Shown here: piece after piece, positions 46,001-57,173 of the stretch
Layout: each line of letters begins with the position of its first letter
Numbering within the stretch: position 1 is the stretch's first letter
Assembly (NCBI GenBank): GCA_944989445.1
Contig: CALYLW010000042.1
Coordinates: 543,242 to 607,241 of the forward strand
Origin: Ampullaceana balthica
Taxonomy: Eukaryota > Mollusca > Gastropoda > Lymnaeidae
Direction: 5' to 3'
DNA: 64,000 nucleotides
Program-made: the position numbers and the translations under genes
Notes under the pieces: generated by a model
Databases searched by the model: none
What the model saw: only the letters and a program-made list of their open reading frames with translations
Told to the model about the DNA's origin: nothing

Positions 46001-49000
46001 TATTGTAGTATGTAGCTGTATCGTATCAGGTGTAGATGTATTGTAGTAGGTAGCTGTATCGTATCAGGTGTAGATGTATTGTAGTAGGTAGCTGTATCGT
46101 ATCAGGTGTAGATGTATTGTAGTAGGTAGCTGTATCGTATCAGGTTTAGATGTGTCGTAGTAGGTAGCTGTATCGTATCAGGTGTAGATGTGTCGTAGTA
46201 GGTAGCTGTATCGTATCAAGTGTAGATGTATTGTAGTAGGTAGCTGTATCGTATCAGGTCTAGATGTATTGTAGTATGTAGCTGTATCGTATCAGGTGTA
46301 GATGTATTGTAGTAGGTAGCTGTATCGTATCAGGTGTAGATGTATCGTAGTAGGTAGCTGTATGGTATCAAGTGTAGATGTATTGTAGTAGGTAGCTTTA
46401 TCGTATCAGGTGTAGATGTATTGTAGTAGGTAGCTGTATCGTATCAAGTGTAGATGTATTGTAGTAGGTAGCTTTATCGTATCAGGTCTAGATGTATTGT
46501 AGTAGGTAGCTGTATCGTATCAGGTCTAGATGTATTGTAGTAGGTAGCTGTATCGTATCAGGTCTAGATGTATTGTAGTAGGTAGCTGTATCGTATCAGT
46601 TGTAGATGTATTGTAGTAGGTAGCTGTATCGTATCAGGTGTAGATGTATTGTAGTAGGTAGCTGTATGGTATCAGGTGTAGATGTATTGTAGTAGGTAGC
46701 TGTATCGTACATCAGGTGTAGATGTATTGTAGTAGGTAGCTGTATCGTATCAGGTGTAGATGTATTGTAGTAGGTAGCTGTATCGTATCAAGTGTAGATG
46801 TATTGTAGTAGGTAGCTTTATCGTATCAAGTGTAGATGTATTGTAGTAGGTAGCTTTATCGTATCAGGTCTAGATGTATTGTAGTAGGTAGCTGTATCGT
46901 ATCAGGTCTAGATGTATTGTAGTAGGTAGCTGTATCGTATCAGGTCTAGATGTATTGTAGTAGGTAGCTGTATCGTATCAAGTGTAGATGTATTGTAGTA
47001 GGTAGCTGTATCGTACATCAGGTGTAGATGCATTGTAGTAGGTAGCTGTATCGTATCAAGTGTAGATGTATTGTAGTAGGTAGCTGTATCGTATATCAGG
47101 TGTAGATGTATTATAGTAGGTAGCTGTATCGTATATCAGGTGTAGATGTATTATAGTAGGTAGCTGTATCGTATCAGGTGTAGATGTATTGTAGTAGGTA
47201 GCTGTATAGTATCAAGTGTAGATGTATTGTAGTAGGTAGCTGTATCGTATCAGGTCTAGATGTATTGTAGTAGGTAGCTGTATCGTATCAGGTCTAGATG
47301 TATTGTAGTAGGTAGCTGTATCGTATCAGGTGTAGATGTATTGTAGTAGGTAGCTGTATCGTATCAAGTGTAGATTATTGCAGTAGGTAGCTGTATCGTA
47401 TATCAGGTGACGATGTATTGTAGTAGGTAGCTGTATCGTATCAGGTGTAGATGTATTGTAGTAGGTAGCTGTATCGTATCAAGTGTAGATGTATTGTAGT
47501 AGGTAGCTGTATCGTACATCAGGTGAAGATGTATTGAAGTAGTTAGCTGTATCGTATATCAGGTGAAGATTTATTGTAGTAGGTAGCTGTATCGTATCAG
47601 GTGTAGATGTATTGTAGTAGGTAGCTGTATCGTATCCAGTGTAGATGTATTGTAGTAGGTAGCTGTATCGTACATCAGGTGAAGATGTATTGTAGTAGGT
47701 AGCTGTATCGTATATCAGTTGTAGATGTATTGCAGTAGGTAGCTGTATCGTATAAAGTGTAGATGTATTGTAGTAGGTAGCTGTATCGTATCAAGTGTAG
47801 ATGTATTGTAGTAGGTAGCTTTATCGTATCAAGTGTAGATGTATTGCAGTAGGTAGCTGTATCGTATATCAGGTGTAGATGTATCGTAGTAGGTAGCTGT
47901 ATCGTATATCAGGTGTAGATGTATTGTAGTAGGTAGCTGTATCGTATCAAGTGTAGATGTATTGTAGTAGGTAGCTGTATCGTATCAAGTGTAGATGTAT
48001 TGCAGTAGGTAGCTGTATCGTATATCAGGTGTAGATGTATTGTAGTAGGTAGCTGTATCGTATCAAGTGTAGATGTATTGTAGTAGGTAGCTGTATCGTA
48101 TATCAGGTGTAGATGTATTGTAGTAGGTAGCTGTATCGTACATCGGGTGTAGATGTATTGTAGTAGGTAGCTGTATCGTATCAAGTGTAGATGTATTGTA
48201 GTAGGTAGCTGTATCGTATCAGGTCTAGATGTATTGTAGTAGGTAGCTGTATCGTATTAGGTGTAGATGTATTGTAGTAAGTAGCTGTATCGTATCAAGT
48301 GTAGATGTATTGTAGTTAGTGCAGGTTTAGATGTGTTGTAGTAGGTAGCTGTATTTCAGTACCTAGATGTATTGTAATCGGAAGATTTATCACAGTAGGT
48401 GGTTGTCTTGTAGTAAACGTTGTACTGTAGTAAGTGGTTGTAATGTAGTTGATATATTTTTGGCTTTAGGTAGATGGAATATAGAAGGAAAGTGTCCTTT
48501 AATATACATATTGCTGTAAGAGATTGTTCCAAGTTTGCCATGTGTTCCCTTCCCCCAGAATCCTGGCCAATAACTGGAGCCCCAATGAGATACTCCATCA
48601 GATCCAGCTGACACAGGCCAGGACCAACCACAACGTCTGGGGCACCATACACTACAGCGCCAAACATGTGGACACAAACGTACATGTAAGTAGTGCTCAC
48701 TTACTAGGGCACCATGCACTATAGCACCAAACATGTGGACACAAACGTACATGTAAGTAGTGCTCACTTACTAGGGCACCATGCACTACAGCACCAAATA
48801 TGTGGACAGGAACGTGCATGGGATGACTTTCAAATGTCCATAAATGACGTCACGCGATTTTTGCCGATTTTTGACACCCCCCCCCCTCGTCACGCGTCGT
48901 CACAAAAACTTAGTCCGCGGACCACCACTTTGAGAAGCACTGATCTAGGAGACTAGAATGGCTAGGGGCGTTTGACCAAAAACCAATCGAACAATTATAT

Positions 49001-50523
49001 CAAACTTAAAACGTTTTTAATTCTATCAAATAGATTTCAATTTTAAAGAAAGAGGATATTCCGTGTGGTTTTGACTTAAAATATCTACACATAATCCTAT
49101 TCAGATCATTTTTAGACACTTGTTATGCTTGTAAAACTCAACAGCAGCATTTTCGGAAAGGGGGGGGGCTAACGACACTCCCCCAAATCCCCAAGTCATG
49201 TGAGCAGGACCTAGAGTCTGGGGCGCTTGGTAACGCACACATAAACTTGTATAATTTGGGGTAACGGGGAAAAAAGTTCGACTCATGAGAGAACCAAACG
49301 GAGCTGCGGTTACATCACAAATGCTTTGATGTCAACATCAAACGACGCAGTGTAACAATTTCATATGTTATCTTGTGGATTCTTAAACTCAAGGATTATA
49401 ATTAGATTTAATTTTCGTGTCTTGATAGCTTACGCCAACCAGCGTCTGATGGCCTACCGACCAGCACATTGAGAAGCACTGATTTTAGGAAAAAAGTCAT
49501 TAAATAAATTGTAAGCGACCAAATATTTCAGTGGAAGTTTTATTTAAAGTCACCCTTTCGATGTGACGTCACATTTCTTCAACCCCCCCTCCCTCCCCCT
49601 CGTCACGCATCGTCACAAAAGTGTGACCCCCTCCCCCCTAGGTGCGTGACGTCATTTATGGACGGCCCCTTATCTTATCAATTGCAGACGCTCATTCTCT
49701 ACAGAGGATTATTGCGTATTACGATTGGTTTATTTCTAGTCTCGCAATTTTATCAGAATTTTAACTGTTAATATTGTGTCATTCCGCGTCCGAATTCAAG
49801 GCGGGAAGAAGGATAATTTACTTGTGTTTTGTTCTTCCATACGGAATAAGAAAAGTGTTTGCATCCCTTAGGTCTATCTTAGCATTGTATTAGATTATCT
49901 CTGTGTTGTATTTCCACTTTAGAATTAATTGTCTTATGTGTTATTACTACTTTGCTCTTTCGTCTTCTATTATCTAGTGTTTCAAGGTTTAATGATTTCA
50001 CTAGTACTTGGGGGTGGGGGGGGGGAGAAGTGGTCGGGTTAAGCCTGAATTAGATGTAAGTCCATCTCTGAGTCCTAATTTCTGTTTGATCCGTTGTGCA
50101 TATAATGACGTCACTTACGACCACTTTTAAATTATGTCCACGGAAGACCTGATACTAATTCTATGCTTATCTCCGCCCCTCCCTCCCTTTCAGAGTCTTT
50201 TCACAACCCTCAAATCATCTGTCTACCAACACCCCGCACTGCCTGACGCCTACACCTACAGGAGTGGTGTCGCCGCCCCTGCCGCCCCGGTGGTGAAGGC
50301 CAACGGCGCCACCCTTGACTGGAGCGCCAGCAAGAAGGACAACGTGAGATCGTGGGCCGTGTACCACAGCACCGCCAACACCTGCACACTCGTCAGGGTC
50401 GTCGCCACGGCCACCACGTCCCTTGCGGTCAGTGGGACCGGTGTCTACGTGGTGACCGCTGTCAACAGACTGGGCGCGGAGACGGACGGCAACCCGGTGA
50501 CTGTTGAAACAGTCGTGGGCTGA
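37066..50523 (+). CDS. Secreted GHL10-family glycosidase-like protein, copy A, ten exons
   Basis: Exons: 37066-37120, 38134-38303, 39398-39567, 39985-40108, 40558-40689, 41558-41634, 42700-42782, 44938-45130, 48559-48685, 50194-50523; GT-AG throughout, phases consistent, 486 aa. Residues 1-18 (MFLAIVLVFTGIVANVQS) are a signal peptide. The GHL10 domain (PF02638, formerly DUF187) spans about 22-390: ELRGAWIATVSNIDWP at the start, VRPAGDAFY (76-84), [10 protein letters not shown] (123-132), LWMDPGSKEV, and DGVHMDDYFYPYP (190-202) with acidic Asp195/Asp196, the family's conserved active-site-like segment. The last exon adds a fibronectin-III-like tail (about 405-486). Bacterial relatives include YngK and E. 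coli DigH, which hydrolyses denuded peptidoglycan glycans; substrate here is inferred only. Paralogue B follows downstream. Confidence 0.9.
37101..37540. repeat. 55-bp tandem array of the exon 1 splice donor, 8 copies
   Basis: Units start at 37101, 37156, 37211, 37266, 37321, 37376, 37431 and 37486. Each contains the last exon-1 bases and donor: CCAACGTCCAGTCGG then GTGAGTCTTGACC. The first unit is the real end of GHL10-A exon 1 (donor GT at 37121). The other seven are consensus-quality GTGAGT donors in the intron; using any of them would add in-frame stops. Confidence 0.93.
38485..38605 (+). mobile_element. LINE polymerase C-terminal zinc-knuckle fragment
   Basis: One plus frame reads RREIGCRLCGDAEEVVEHLL then TQCP, the CxxCG...EHLL..CP signature at the end of many non-LTR retrotransposon polymerases. 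It is an isolated fragment in GHL10-A intron 2, distinct from the 18150 fragment. Confidence 0.72.
38911..39178. mobile_element. GTCCATAAAGTATGTC-variant MITE, about 268 bp
   Basis: Ends GGGGTCGTCCATAAAGTATG and ACGTACTTTATGGACGGCCCC-type (GTACTTTATGGACGGCCCC), with G-rich subterminal tracts. It is a divergent relative of the 27234 and 32885 elements (AAGTA in place of AATGA). In GHL10-A intron 2. Confidence 0.78.
40262..40503 (-). mobile_element. tRNA-derived SINE, 5' truncated
   Basis: Reverse complement of the SINE at 572-868, from its tail (ACGCTCCTTCTATGCAGAAG on the + strand) through the body to just beyond the B box (GGATTCGAACCCGTGACC on the + strand at 40482-40499). The A-box end is missing. 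It sits about 55 bp upstream of GHL10-A exon 5, so it contributes to that acceptor's upstream context. Confidence 0.85.
40669..40865. repeat. 52-bp tandem array of the exon 5 splice donor, 4 copies
   Basis: Copies begin at about 40669, 40721, 40773 and 40824. Unit: ACCACGTGGAACGCCTACAA then GGTGAGTGACAAACAAGGTC. The first copy contains the end of GHL10-A exon 5 (donor at 40690). Copy 2 keeps an intact AAG|GTGAGT; copies 3 and 4 have decayed (GAG|GTGATT, AAT|GTCAGT). Confidence 0.92.
41280..41450 (-). mobile_element. Possible second tRNA-derived SINE
   Basis: On the minus strand CCTAACCGAGACAGAAGAGA is followed by a B-box-like ACGGGTTCTATTCTCGG, then a unique body. This resembles the head of a tRNA-type SINE unrelated to the 572 family. 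No second copy in the window, so tentative. Confidence 0.4.
41715..42325. repeat. 13-bp minisatellite, about 46 copies
   Basis: Unit TCTAATTGAAATC, with TCTAGTTGAAATC and TCTAATCGAAATC variants. In the GHL10-A intron after exon 6; it starts about 80 bp after the donor. Confidence 0.95.
43090..43400 (+). mobile_element. Penelope-like element reverse-transcriptase fragment
   Basis: The plus strand reads AKLPSYIKDR near 43150, then after a short interval LLFTMDFSSLYISILHTDGL near 43215-43275. This is a close relative of the (V)TxDVxSLYTNIPH motif of Penelope-like reverse transcriptases, preceded by LPSYIKD as in those elements. Conserved Thr-Asn is replaced and the rest is missing, so it is a dead fragment in GHL10-A intron 7. 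Confidence 0.68.
43706..44462. repeat. Nested inverted-repeat element, about 760 bp
   Basis: Outer arms of about 105 bp (43706-43812 and 44357-44462) are reverse complements: GACTAAAAAGAAGAAAATAA and TTATTTTCTTCTTTTTAGTC-like. Inside is a second inverted pair (ATGACTAAAAACGTGGGGCG at 43822 and CGCCCCACGTTTTTAGTCAT at about 43951). Both pairs share GACTAAAAA at the edge. Between 43971 and 44340 lies an unassigned segment beginning CCTATATAATAAAAGGCAAG that could be another insertion. Class unknown. Confidence 0.7.
45100..45630. repeat. Tandem repeats derived from the exon 8 donor region
   Basis: The end of GHL10-A exon 8 and its donor (GTATGCCGGGTTGGCAGATT then ACAG|GTTTGAATGA) is repeated at about 45148, 45183 and 45219, and, after a MITE insertion, at about 45530, 45570 and 45610, with periods of about 36-46 bp. 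Copies keep GTATGCCAGGTTGGCA but most have lost the ACAG|GT donor. Confidence 0.85.
45258..45516. mobile_element. hAT-type MITE, 259 bp
   Basis: Termini (T)CAGTGCTTTTTTT and AAAAAAAGCACTG(G), with exact 8-bp target duplication GTTTAAAT (45250-45257 and 45517-45524). Inserted inside the exon-8-derived repeat array. The interior has GGGAACTCA/GAGTTCCCA inverted motifs. Confidence 0.88.
45790..48405. repeat. 38-bp minisatellite, about 68 copies, 2.6 kb
   Basis: Unit TGTAGATGTATTGTAGTAGG then TAGCTGTATCGTATCAGG, with variant classes (GGTCTAGATG, CAAGTGTAGATG, GTACATCAGGTGAAG) occurring in recurring blocks. It occupies most of GHL10-A intron 8. Minus-strand frames such as the 91-codon one at 47909-48184 are artefacts. 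Confidence 0.96.
48639..48823. repeat. 68-bp tandem triplication of the exon 9 donor
   Basis: Copies start at about 48639, 48707 and 48775 (the last truncated). Each contains GGGCACCATACACTACAGCG, then AAACATGTGGACACAAACGT and ACAT|GTAAGTAGTGCTC. The first is the true 3' end of GHL10-A exon 9 (donor at 48686); the second carries an intact decoy GTAAGT; the third has lost it (GTGCATGGG). Confidence 0.93.
48834..49678. mobile_element. GGGGCCGTCC-type element, second copy, with hAT debris
   Basis: Right end GTGCGTGACGTCATTTATGG then ACGGCCCC at 49678; left end GTCCATAAATGACGTCACGC at 48838. Segment 48953-49500 is the reverse complement of 27440-28010. A hAT right end (CCACTTTGAGAAGCACTG at about 48925-48942), related to the 20724 MITE, is fused near the left side, so this copy is rearranged. 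In GHL10-A intron 9. Confidence 0.72.
49675..49985 (-). mobile_element. LINE 3' end, second copy
   Basis: Same sequence as 30588-30957 at lower similarity: GGAATAAGAAAAGTGTTTGC and CAGACGCTCATTCTCTACAG on the + strand. Coding is degraded. It abuts the right end of the GGGGCCGTCC element. Confidence 0.75.
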
Positions 50524-53500
50524 GCTGCCGGGTGATGTCGGGCGATGTCGGGTGAGAGTTGATTCGACGTTGCGATCAGCTTGTTCCTGATGTATGATGA
50601 TGAGTAGTTGATCATCTCGCTGTTGTTAATGTTTGTTAGTGTTGGATGTAGTGGTATTCGAATTGAGGCTGCTGACACTGAGGTATGCCGTGTTGTTGAT
50701 CCACTTCTTGTGGTTTATCATGTCTCATGTGTTGTTATTGTAACATTTGAAACTGACATTAAATACACGTGTCACTACAACCTAGAGCCATGCATATATT
50801 TAATTAGGAGACGTATGTAATAATCATGTAGAAAAGTTTGGATATGACAGATTGCCGGCCATTGGTCGATATTCATTCTATACATCGGAGACGAATATAA
50901 ACATTTTAAATCTAATTTGCGTTCGAAGCGGAGCTAAAGTTTGAAATAAATTTTAGATTTAAATATTAATGCCACGAAACAATTTTTATGTAAATTAAAA
51001 TATGTACATTTAAAACATCAATGAAATAAAATTTGTCCCCAAATAAGGAAGAGGCTGATAGTATAAGGAAACACAAATACCTAATTATTGGGGCATCCTA
51101 ATTCACAGGGTATTTTTCATGTATCGTCAAATGTCTGAAAACAACGTCAGACTTTTGTCTAATTCGATGAAATGGGCGATATATGAACTCAAATGGCAAA
51201 CATAAAGAACTGCTCCTTACAGTTTGTCTCATGTAGGGTAGGAGGTTGGAGATAAATTCATGTAGTAGTCAAGCTACCATAAAGTGTTCAATAATTCTCA
51301 AGTAAAAGTAAGTCACCCAGGTGCTAATAGGAACCGCCCAAGTAACAGCGTCACATTCACCACCAACAACTGTCACTCTGTCAGAGACACGTTTTCAAAG
51401 TAAGTGTGTTTCAGTTACCTTGCCTCAGTCACATTGACTCGATACCTTGTATTAGTTAACTTATATCAGTTAACTTACCTCAATTACATTGTTGCAGCCA
51501 AAGTCACAATTACTAATGGAACATACAAAACAAGCAAATTTCCACTGTTTTAGGACATGCGTGACTTAGTAGGGTTAACATTGGCTGGTGTGCTGCGAGA
51601 GGCGTCCCATTGACAGCTTTGACTGTGGCAGGTTTGACTTTGGCAGGTTTGACTGTGGCAGGTTTGACTGTGGCAGGTTTGACTTTGAGAGATGTGACCG
51701 TTACAGGTATTACTAGTTACAGGTGTGACTGTGATATTGTTGACTGAGACATATGTGTCTATGTGTCTATGACAGGTTTGACTTTGGCAGGTTTGACATT
51801 TGTGACTGTTACAGGTATGACTGTGACAGGTGTTACAGTGGCAGGTATGATTGGGACACGTGTAACTTTGACAGTTGTGACTGTTTTAGACAGGTTTGAA
51901 TGTGACTTTAGTTAAAGTTAACCCAAACAAACCCCAACCACGCGCTAAACACGTCGCTTGTAGTCGCGCTTTGATCACTTGGAAATCACAGAGTAAACAA
52001 GTAGAATTTAATTACGGCTAGGAAAGAAAATTTCACGAGTTATCTATTCCTGATTGTTTCGTCAATTTGAAATTGGATAATAAACAACCCAAAAAGGCCG
52101 ATCTATGGAACATGACAATCCAGGGTCTTAAGGTCCCCAGATAAAACTGATGCAAAGGGTGGTTTGTGTGAATAGGCCTTCAAAAGGCTGACGTTAACGG
52201 AGATAAGCATTGATCCTTTGACATAAACGATGAGAAACGGCAGATGAAGAATTTATAATTTATAGCTCATGGTTGACATGTGTACAATTAGTCATTGAAC
52301 AATTATTGAAACTATGGGGCGAGGACATGGAAACGTGAAATTAAATAAGAACAAGGGATAAGACATAGTAAGTACATTAAATAATAATAGTAATAATAAT
52401 AATTTGATAATTTATATAAAACAGTACCCAAGCAAGCAACTGAGCTCAAGGCACTTTACATTAAGATAGTAAATATATTTGTAAACTGGGTAGTGAAATA
52501 AACACACAACATCTTAGTGGCGCGACACTCGATATCTAATCTAATATCCTGGAAGCTTGAGGTTATTCTCTTAAAGCCTGGGTTTATTTGAATATAAATT
52601 ATCCGGGAAGGGAAAATTTATTCCTCCAGATTCAAATATGTAATCCCCTGGCTGTAAAATAAAATCTACCCAAAAATTAATCCACCCCATCACACTTTCA
52701 ATACATTACAAAATGATCATTCAGAAACATAAGAATAAAGCAAAGTTTTTGTTGTAACTGTTTCACATGTTTATTTTATTACTGCAAGTCAAATGCCATT
52801 CAGAATACAGATTTCTTCACATCTAATTCAGTGCGACCAGCATACAAACTCAGTCACAAGTTATTGTGTGTGTATTTCTAATTAAGGGGGCCTGAAATAT
52901 TGGACATCATTTTGAAAAATCCCGTCCTCGTTCTGATAAATACGGGCATATCCATCCTAGTATTAGATGGATTGACGTGAACATATCCTTGACATCATTA
53001 GTTAGATTGAAGTCAAGAAATCCATCAATTCATTGGTTAGATTGAAGTGAAGATATCCATCAAATCATTGGTTTGATTGAAGTGAAGATATCCATCAATT
53101 CATTGGATTGAATTGAAGGTATCCATCAATTCATTGGTTAGATTGAAGTGAAGATATCCATCCCATCATTGGTGAGATTGACCATCAGCAGACCCAACAC
53201 ACTTCCAGTGAGTCCACCAAACCGCTGCCTCAACTCTCAAACCACGATCACCAACCAGCATCAAGTGTCAGCATACCCTATGTTGACAACAACCCAATAG
53301 CCGTAACAGCGACGAGCTTGAGAATATTTGATTTGAATTGTTTGAAAGCGGCAGTAGCTTTAAAAATAGCGACTTAAATTCAAGCTGAAAAAAGTGAGGA
53401 AAAGAAAGTTGTCACATATCAATAGTTTCGAAAAGTGTAGCCTGCTTATTTATGACTATTAAAAATATGGTAACATTATTATAACTACTTTCTGTTTACT

Positions 53501-54407
53501 AAATCAATAGTTTGTAAACATGACTCGGTTGTATTGCAGAGGAGAGGATGCATTCAGTAATCCCTTTAAGTTGTGCGGTAGCGCAGATATCAGACCGACG
53601 CCGCGCAGCAGTTTAGAATTACAGCGCAGCAAATTTGGTAAAATTTTACACAAAAATGGGTACTGTGGAACTCTGCACACGAGTAGTTTTTTAAAAATGA
53701 ATTTATTTTTATTATTATTATTATTTATTTATTTTTTTTTGACTTTGCACATGGACCAACGACCCTTACAGGAAACATTGGGTGCATTGTATTTTTCCAG
53801 GCTGATAAAACTTTTTTCATTTTAAGTTGAACCAGTGTTTCCGGATTACTGGCCACTGTATTTTTGAAAAAATAGATATATTAAATCACTCGACACGATG
53901 ACTCAGTTTATGTCGATTAAACTACAGGCGGGAATCCCGCTGTCAAACTGACACTTACCAACAATAAGTTCATTATGTGACTTTTTTGGAAACGCCTTTC
54001 CGAGCACTACCGATATCTCAATTGTTCACGTCTGAAAAAATCACAAAGTTTTTATCCTGGTTTCCTTTAATGGCCTGGGATGTTGAAGGGGGGGGGGTCT
54101 TTTAATAGTCACATTGTGATAGAGTAGGTTACTGGTTAATTTTTTTTAAAATTTTTTTAAAAAAAATATTTTCCCCACCCTCTTTTTGCCCCCTTCTTGC
54201 AACGGAACCACTTTAAAATCAAATCGCTTTAACCAAACCACTTGACACCAAGCCGAGGTCCTGCTGGCTGTTCTAATCATCGGTATTTGGAAGAAAAATC
54301 AATGATGAAGAAACAGATCGCTGAATGGCTTCATGGGCATTTTTAGTACTGTCTCATTTGTACACCGCTTGGCCTAACCGTGTTATAGTAGTCAGTATGG
54401 AACGCAT

Positions 54408-54527
54408 TATCGTATTTTACATTGATTTGTATGGAGAAAAATGTTTCGTTTAACGAGTATTTCGCTTAACGAGTAAGATTCAGGAACGAATTATGCTCGT
54501 TATAACAGGTTCCACTGTATTACACTT
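54408..54527. mobile_element. Pogo/Tigger-like terminal fragment
   Basis: CGTTATAACAGGTTCCACTG then TA near 54509-54530, preceded by TTAACGAGTA repeats, matches the usual end of Tc1/mariner-superfamily pogo/Tigger elements (CAGTGGAACCT...TTATAACG in reverse) with a TA target. The matching left end was not identified. Confidence 0.5.
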
Positions 54528-55050
54528 TTATATTTACTTCCTAACATCAAAGAAACCTTAGGTGTGTCATAAGCCAGCAGGCTCACGTTTGTTACAAAAC
54601 CACCAAGCTGACGTATATGCCAAAAATCCACCAACCTGACATATGTCAAAAAGCCACCAACTGGACATATGTCAAAAAGCCACCAACCTGACGTATGTCA
54701 AAAAGTTACCAGTCTGACACATGTCAAAAAGTCACAAATCTAACGTATGTTAAAAAGCCACCAACCTGACTCATGTCAAAAAACCACCAGTCTATATAGC
54801 GTATGTAAAAGCTACTGATCTGATAATGTATGTAAAAGATCCCTCCTCCCAATTCTTAATTTAGCTATATATTCAACAAACCATACAAGCTTTTAACACC
54901 CTTTTCGTACTGGAAAGATCACGCCACTGTGTAATTTGGAAAAAAAAACTACAACAAATGTTTAAATATAGCCAAATCTCAACTATCAAAAGCTCGTTTG
55001 CCTAGAGCTGAATTTCTAAAAGCTTGTTGAATGTGGCATTGGGAAAAATT

Positions 55051-55252
55051 CAGAGGCGTAGTGAGGGGGGGGGCTGGGGTACATATGTTCCCGGGCGTCA
55101 AAGTACGGTAGCCCAAAAAAAATGAGATGAGGCTTACAAAATAACCTTATAGTGAGTGAACAAAAGTATGAGATTAATGAAATGGAAACGGGGCGGGTGG
55201 CGCCAATCTTATATTTTGTCGCCGGCCGCAAGATATTGTAGCTACGCCTCTG
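55051..55252. mobile_element. hAT-like MITE, 202 bp
   Basis: Termini CAGAGGCGTAGTGAG and TAGCTACGCCTCTG. Flanks GGAAAAAT and GGAAAGAT match at 7 of 8 positions if one extra base is allowed on each end. Non-coding. Confidence 0.78.
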
Positions 55253-55577
55253 GGAAAGATAAGAAATATTCTTTTAAAAGTTCATTTAAGTTGACGAACT
55301 AGTTCCATTGAATTGACGGAAATAGAAACTGCTGGCAGTGGATGACAAAGTTATGAGTAATTACATCCTATTCTACGTCTTTATTTATCAGTCTATAACT
55401 TTCTTTGTCCTAGTCTAAGATTCACTGGATCCTATTCATTGACTTTCTAAATCCTAGTATATTTCTTAATTTATTCTAGTCTATGACTTTTTTACCGAGT
55501 CAAATACTTACTAGATTCTTAACTTTTACTTTTTTTTTAAAAAGTATAGTCTATTCATTACTTTCTTTATTCTAGTC

Positions 55578-55765
55578 CAGTGAGGGTGAACCTTTTTGGG
55601 GTCGCGTCCCCAAAATTCAATTAAAACCTACTTTTATATAGCAAAGTGCCAACACAAAATGCCAGCACAGTTGTTTGATTAAGAAAGTAATATTTTAGTT
55701 GCATGCCAGCTGATGAGGCTCTGCGTGCCGTCTTTGGCACGCTGGGCATATATTCGCTATCACTG
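55578..55765. mobile_element. Charlie-type hAT MITE, 188 bp
   Basis: Termini CAGTGAGGGTGAACCTTT and TTCGCTATCACTG, typical of CAGTGATGGCGAACC-class hAT elements. The flanking CTAGTC repeats make the target duplication ambiguous (TATTCTAG against TAATCTAG). Confidence 0.7.
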
Positions 55766-55799
55766 TAATCTAGTCTATGACTTCTATATCACAGTCCGT

Positions 55800-56250
55800 G
55801 ATTTTTAACGCAATTTCCTTATGGGAAAAATCGCGTTTATATATTTGAAATGTCTGTGCTGTCTGAGCTTGTCAGCTTGATCATGCAACTCCTCCTGAAT
55901 CATACCAGATAGAGTGTTCGGGTCTTTTGCAAATATGTTAAGGAGGTCCCAAGGATGTGCAGGGCCAAAAAATACCGAAAAGATTTACTGGATTTCCTGG
56001 AAAATTAAAAAAAACACGAAAAAATATCAGTATGTTGTCAATTTCTGGCCAACCATAACATCTATCGGGTTGAAACAAACGCCAAACAATAGCTCATAAT
56101 ATTTAGAAAAATGTTGGAGAAGAAATTTTTGAAAAATCTCTTTTCGTTCGACTCCCGTAATTTTAGCAGCAATTTGTAGATAGCAATTGTTTTGTTTAAT
56201 TTCAGAATTATTGATTTGAAATTACTTTTAATGTAATCTAGAATGATTTC
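55800..56250 (-). repeat. Dispersed repeat X, copy 2 (uninterrupted)
   Basis: Reverse complement of 20909-21072 plus 23023-23300. Because it lacks the 1950-bp hAT, it provides the pre-insertion (empty) site for that element. Confidence 0.78.
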
Positions 56251-57173
56251 CCTTGAATAAAAAAAAATCGGAAATTCTACCTTACAAATTACGTTTCATT
56301 CGAGATTTTATTACTTGTTTTGTTGTAATCTTTTGATTTTCATGGTGGTCTTATAATTTCTGTTTTTCTAGTCTATCACTTTGTTTATCCTAATCTTTAA
56401 CTTCTTTTCGTAATTTATGACTATTTGATCGTAGTCTATTACTTATTCTTATCATATTCTATGACTTCCCATTTTCTTAGTCTATTTATCTCTACCCTAA
56501 TCTAATCTATTAATTTATTTTTCTTAATCTGTCACACTCTTTATCGTACTAGTACATGACTTTTTTCTCACTCAAGTGTATGACTTCTTTATTATTTTCT
56601 ATACTTCTTTATGCTGGTCTATGATTTTCTTCATCCTATTCCATGAAGGTTTGAATACTTTTAGACATCAAGCAGTGAACATTAGCGACAAGATATCAAA
56701 ACCTTGATAGAAGACAGAATATCATGATACAAATATAAGCATAATAATGATTTTTATTTTATTTTATTTAGATAATAATGATACAACTATGCGCATGACA
56801 TATTATTTAAGTCAGATTTTATGTGAATAACTAATACAGTAATTCTGAATATGATGATTTACAAATGTGCATACGTGATTAATAAAGGCGGAAAATCATG
56901 AGCCAATTATCTGTAGGACTGATTATTTAAATAAAATATATAATGATACAAACAGATGCACACCTAAGCATGAGCAAGACAACTATCTATCTATATATAT
57001 AATTCACTTAAACGGCATGTGCAAATGAGCATGACGAATGACCCCCGCTGGGGTCGAAAGATCACCGTGGGCAAGCGTAGTAGGATAAAAAGAAAAATAT
57101 TTTAAAAAAGGGTGGGGTGGTGGCAACAATGAAACTTGCGTTCACTTGCATTGTACCTTCACAGAATAACATA

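Noticed and set aside
53520..53825. 101-codon frame between the GHL10 genes
   Set aside because: Ends in a low-complexity Leu/Phe tract from an A/T-rich stretch; no recognisable domain and no partner exons.
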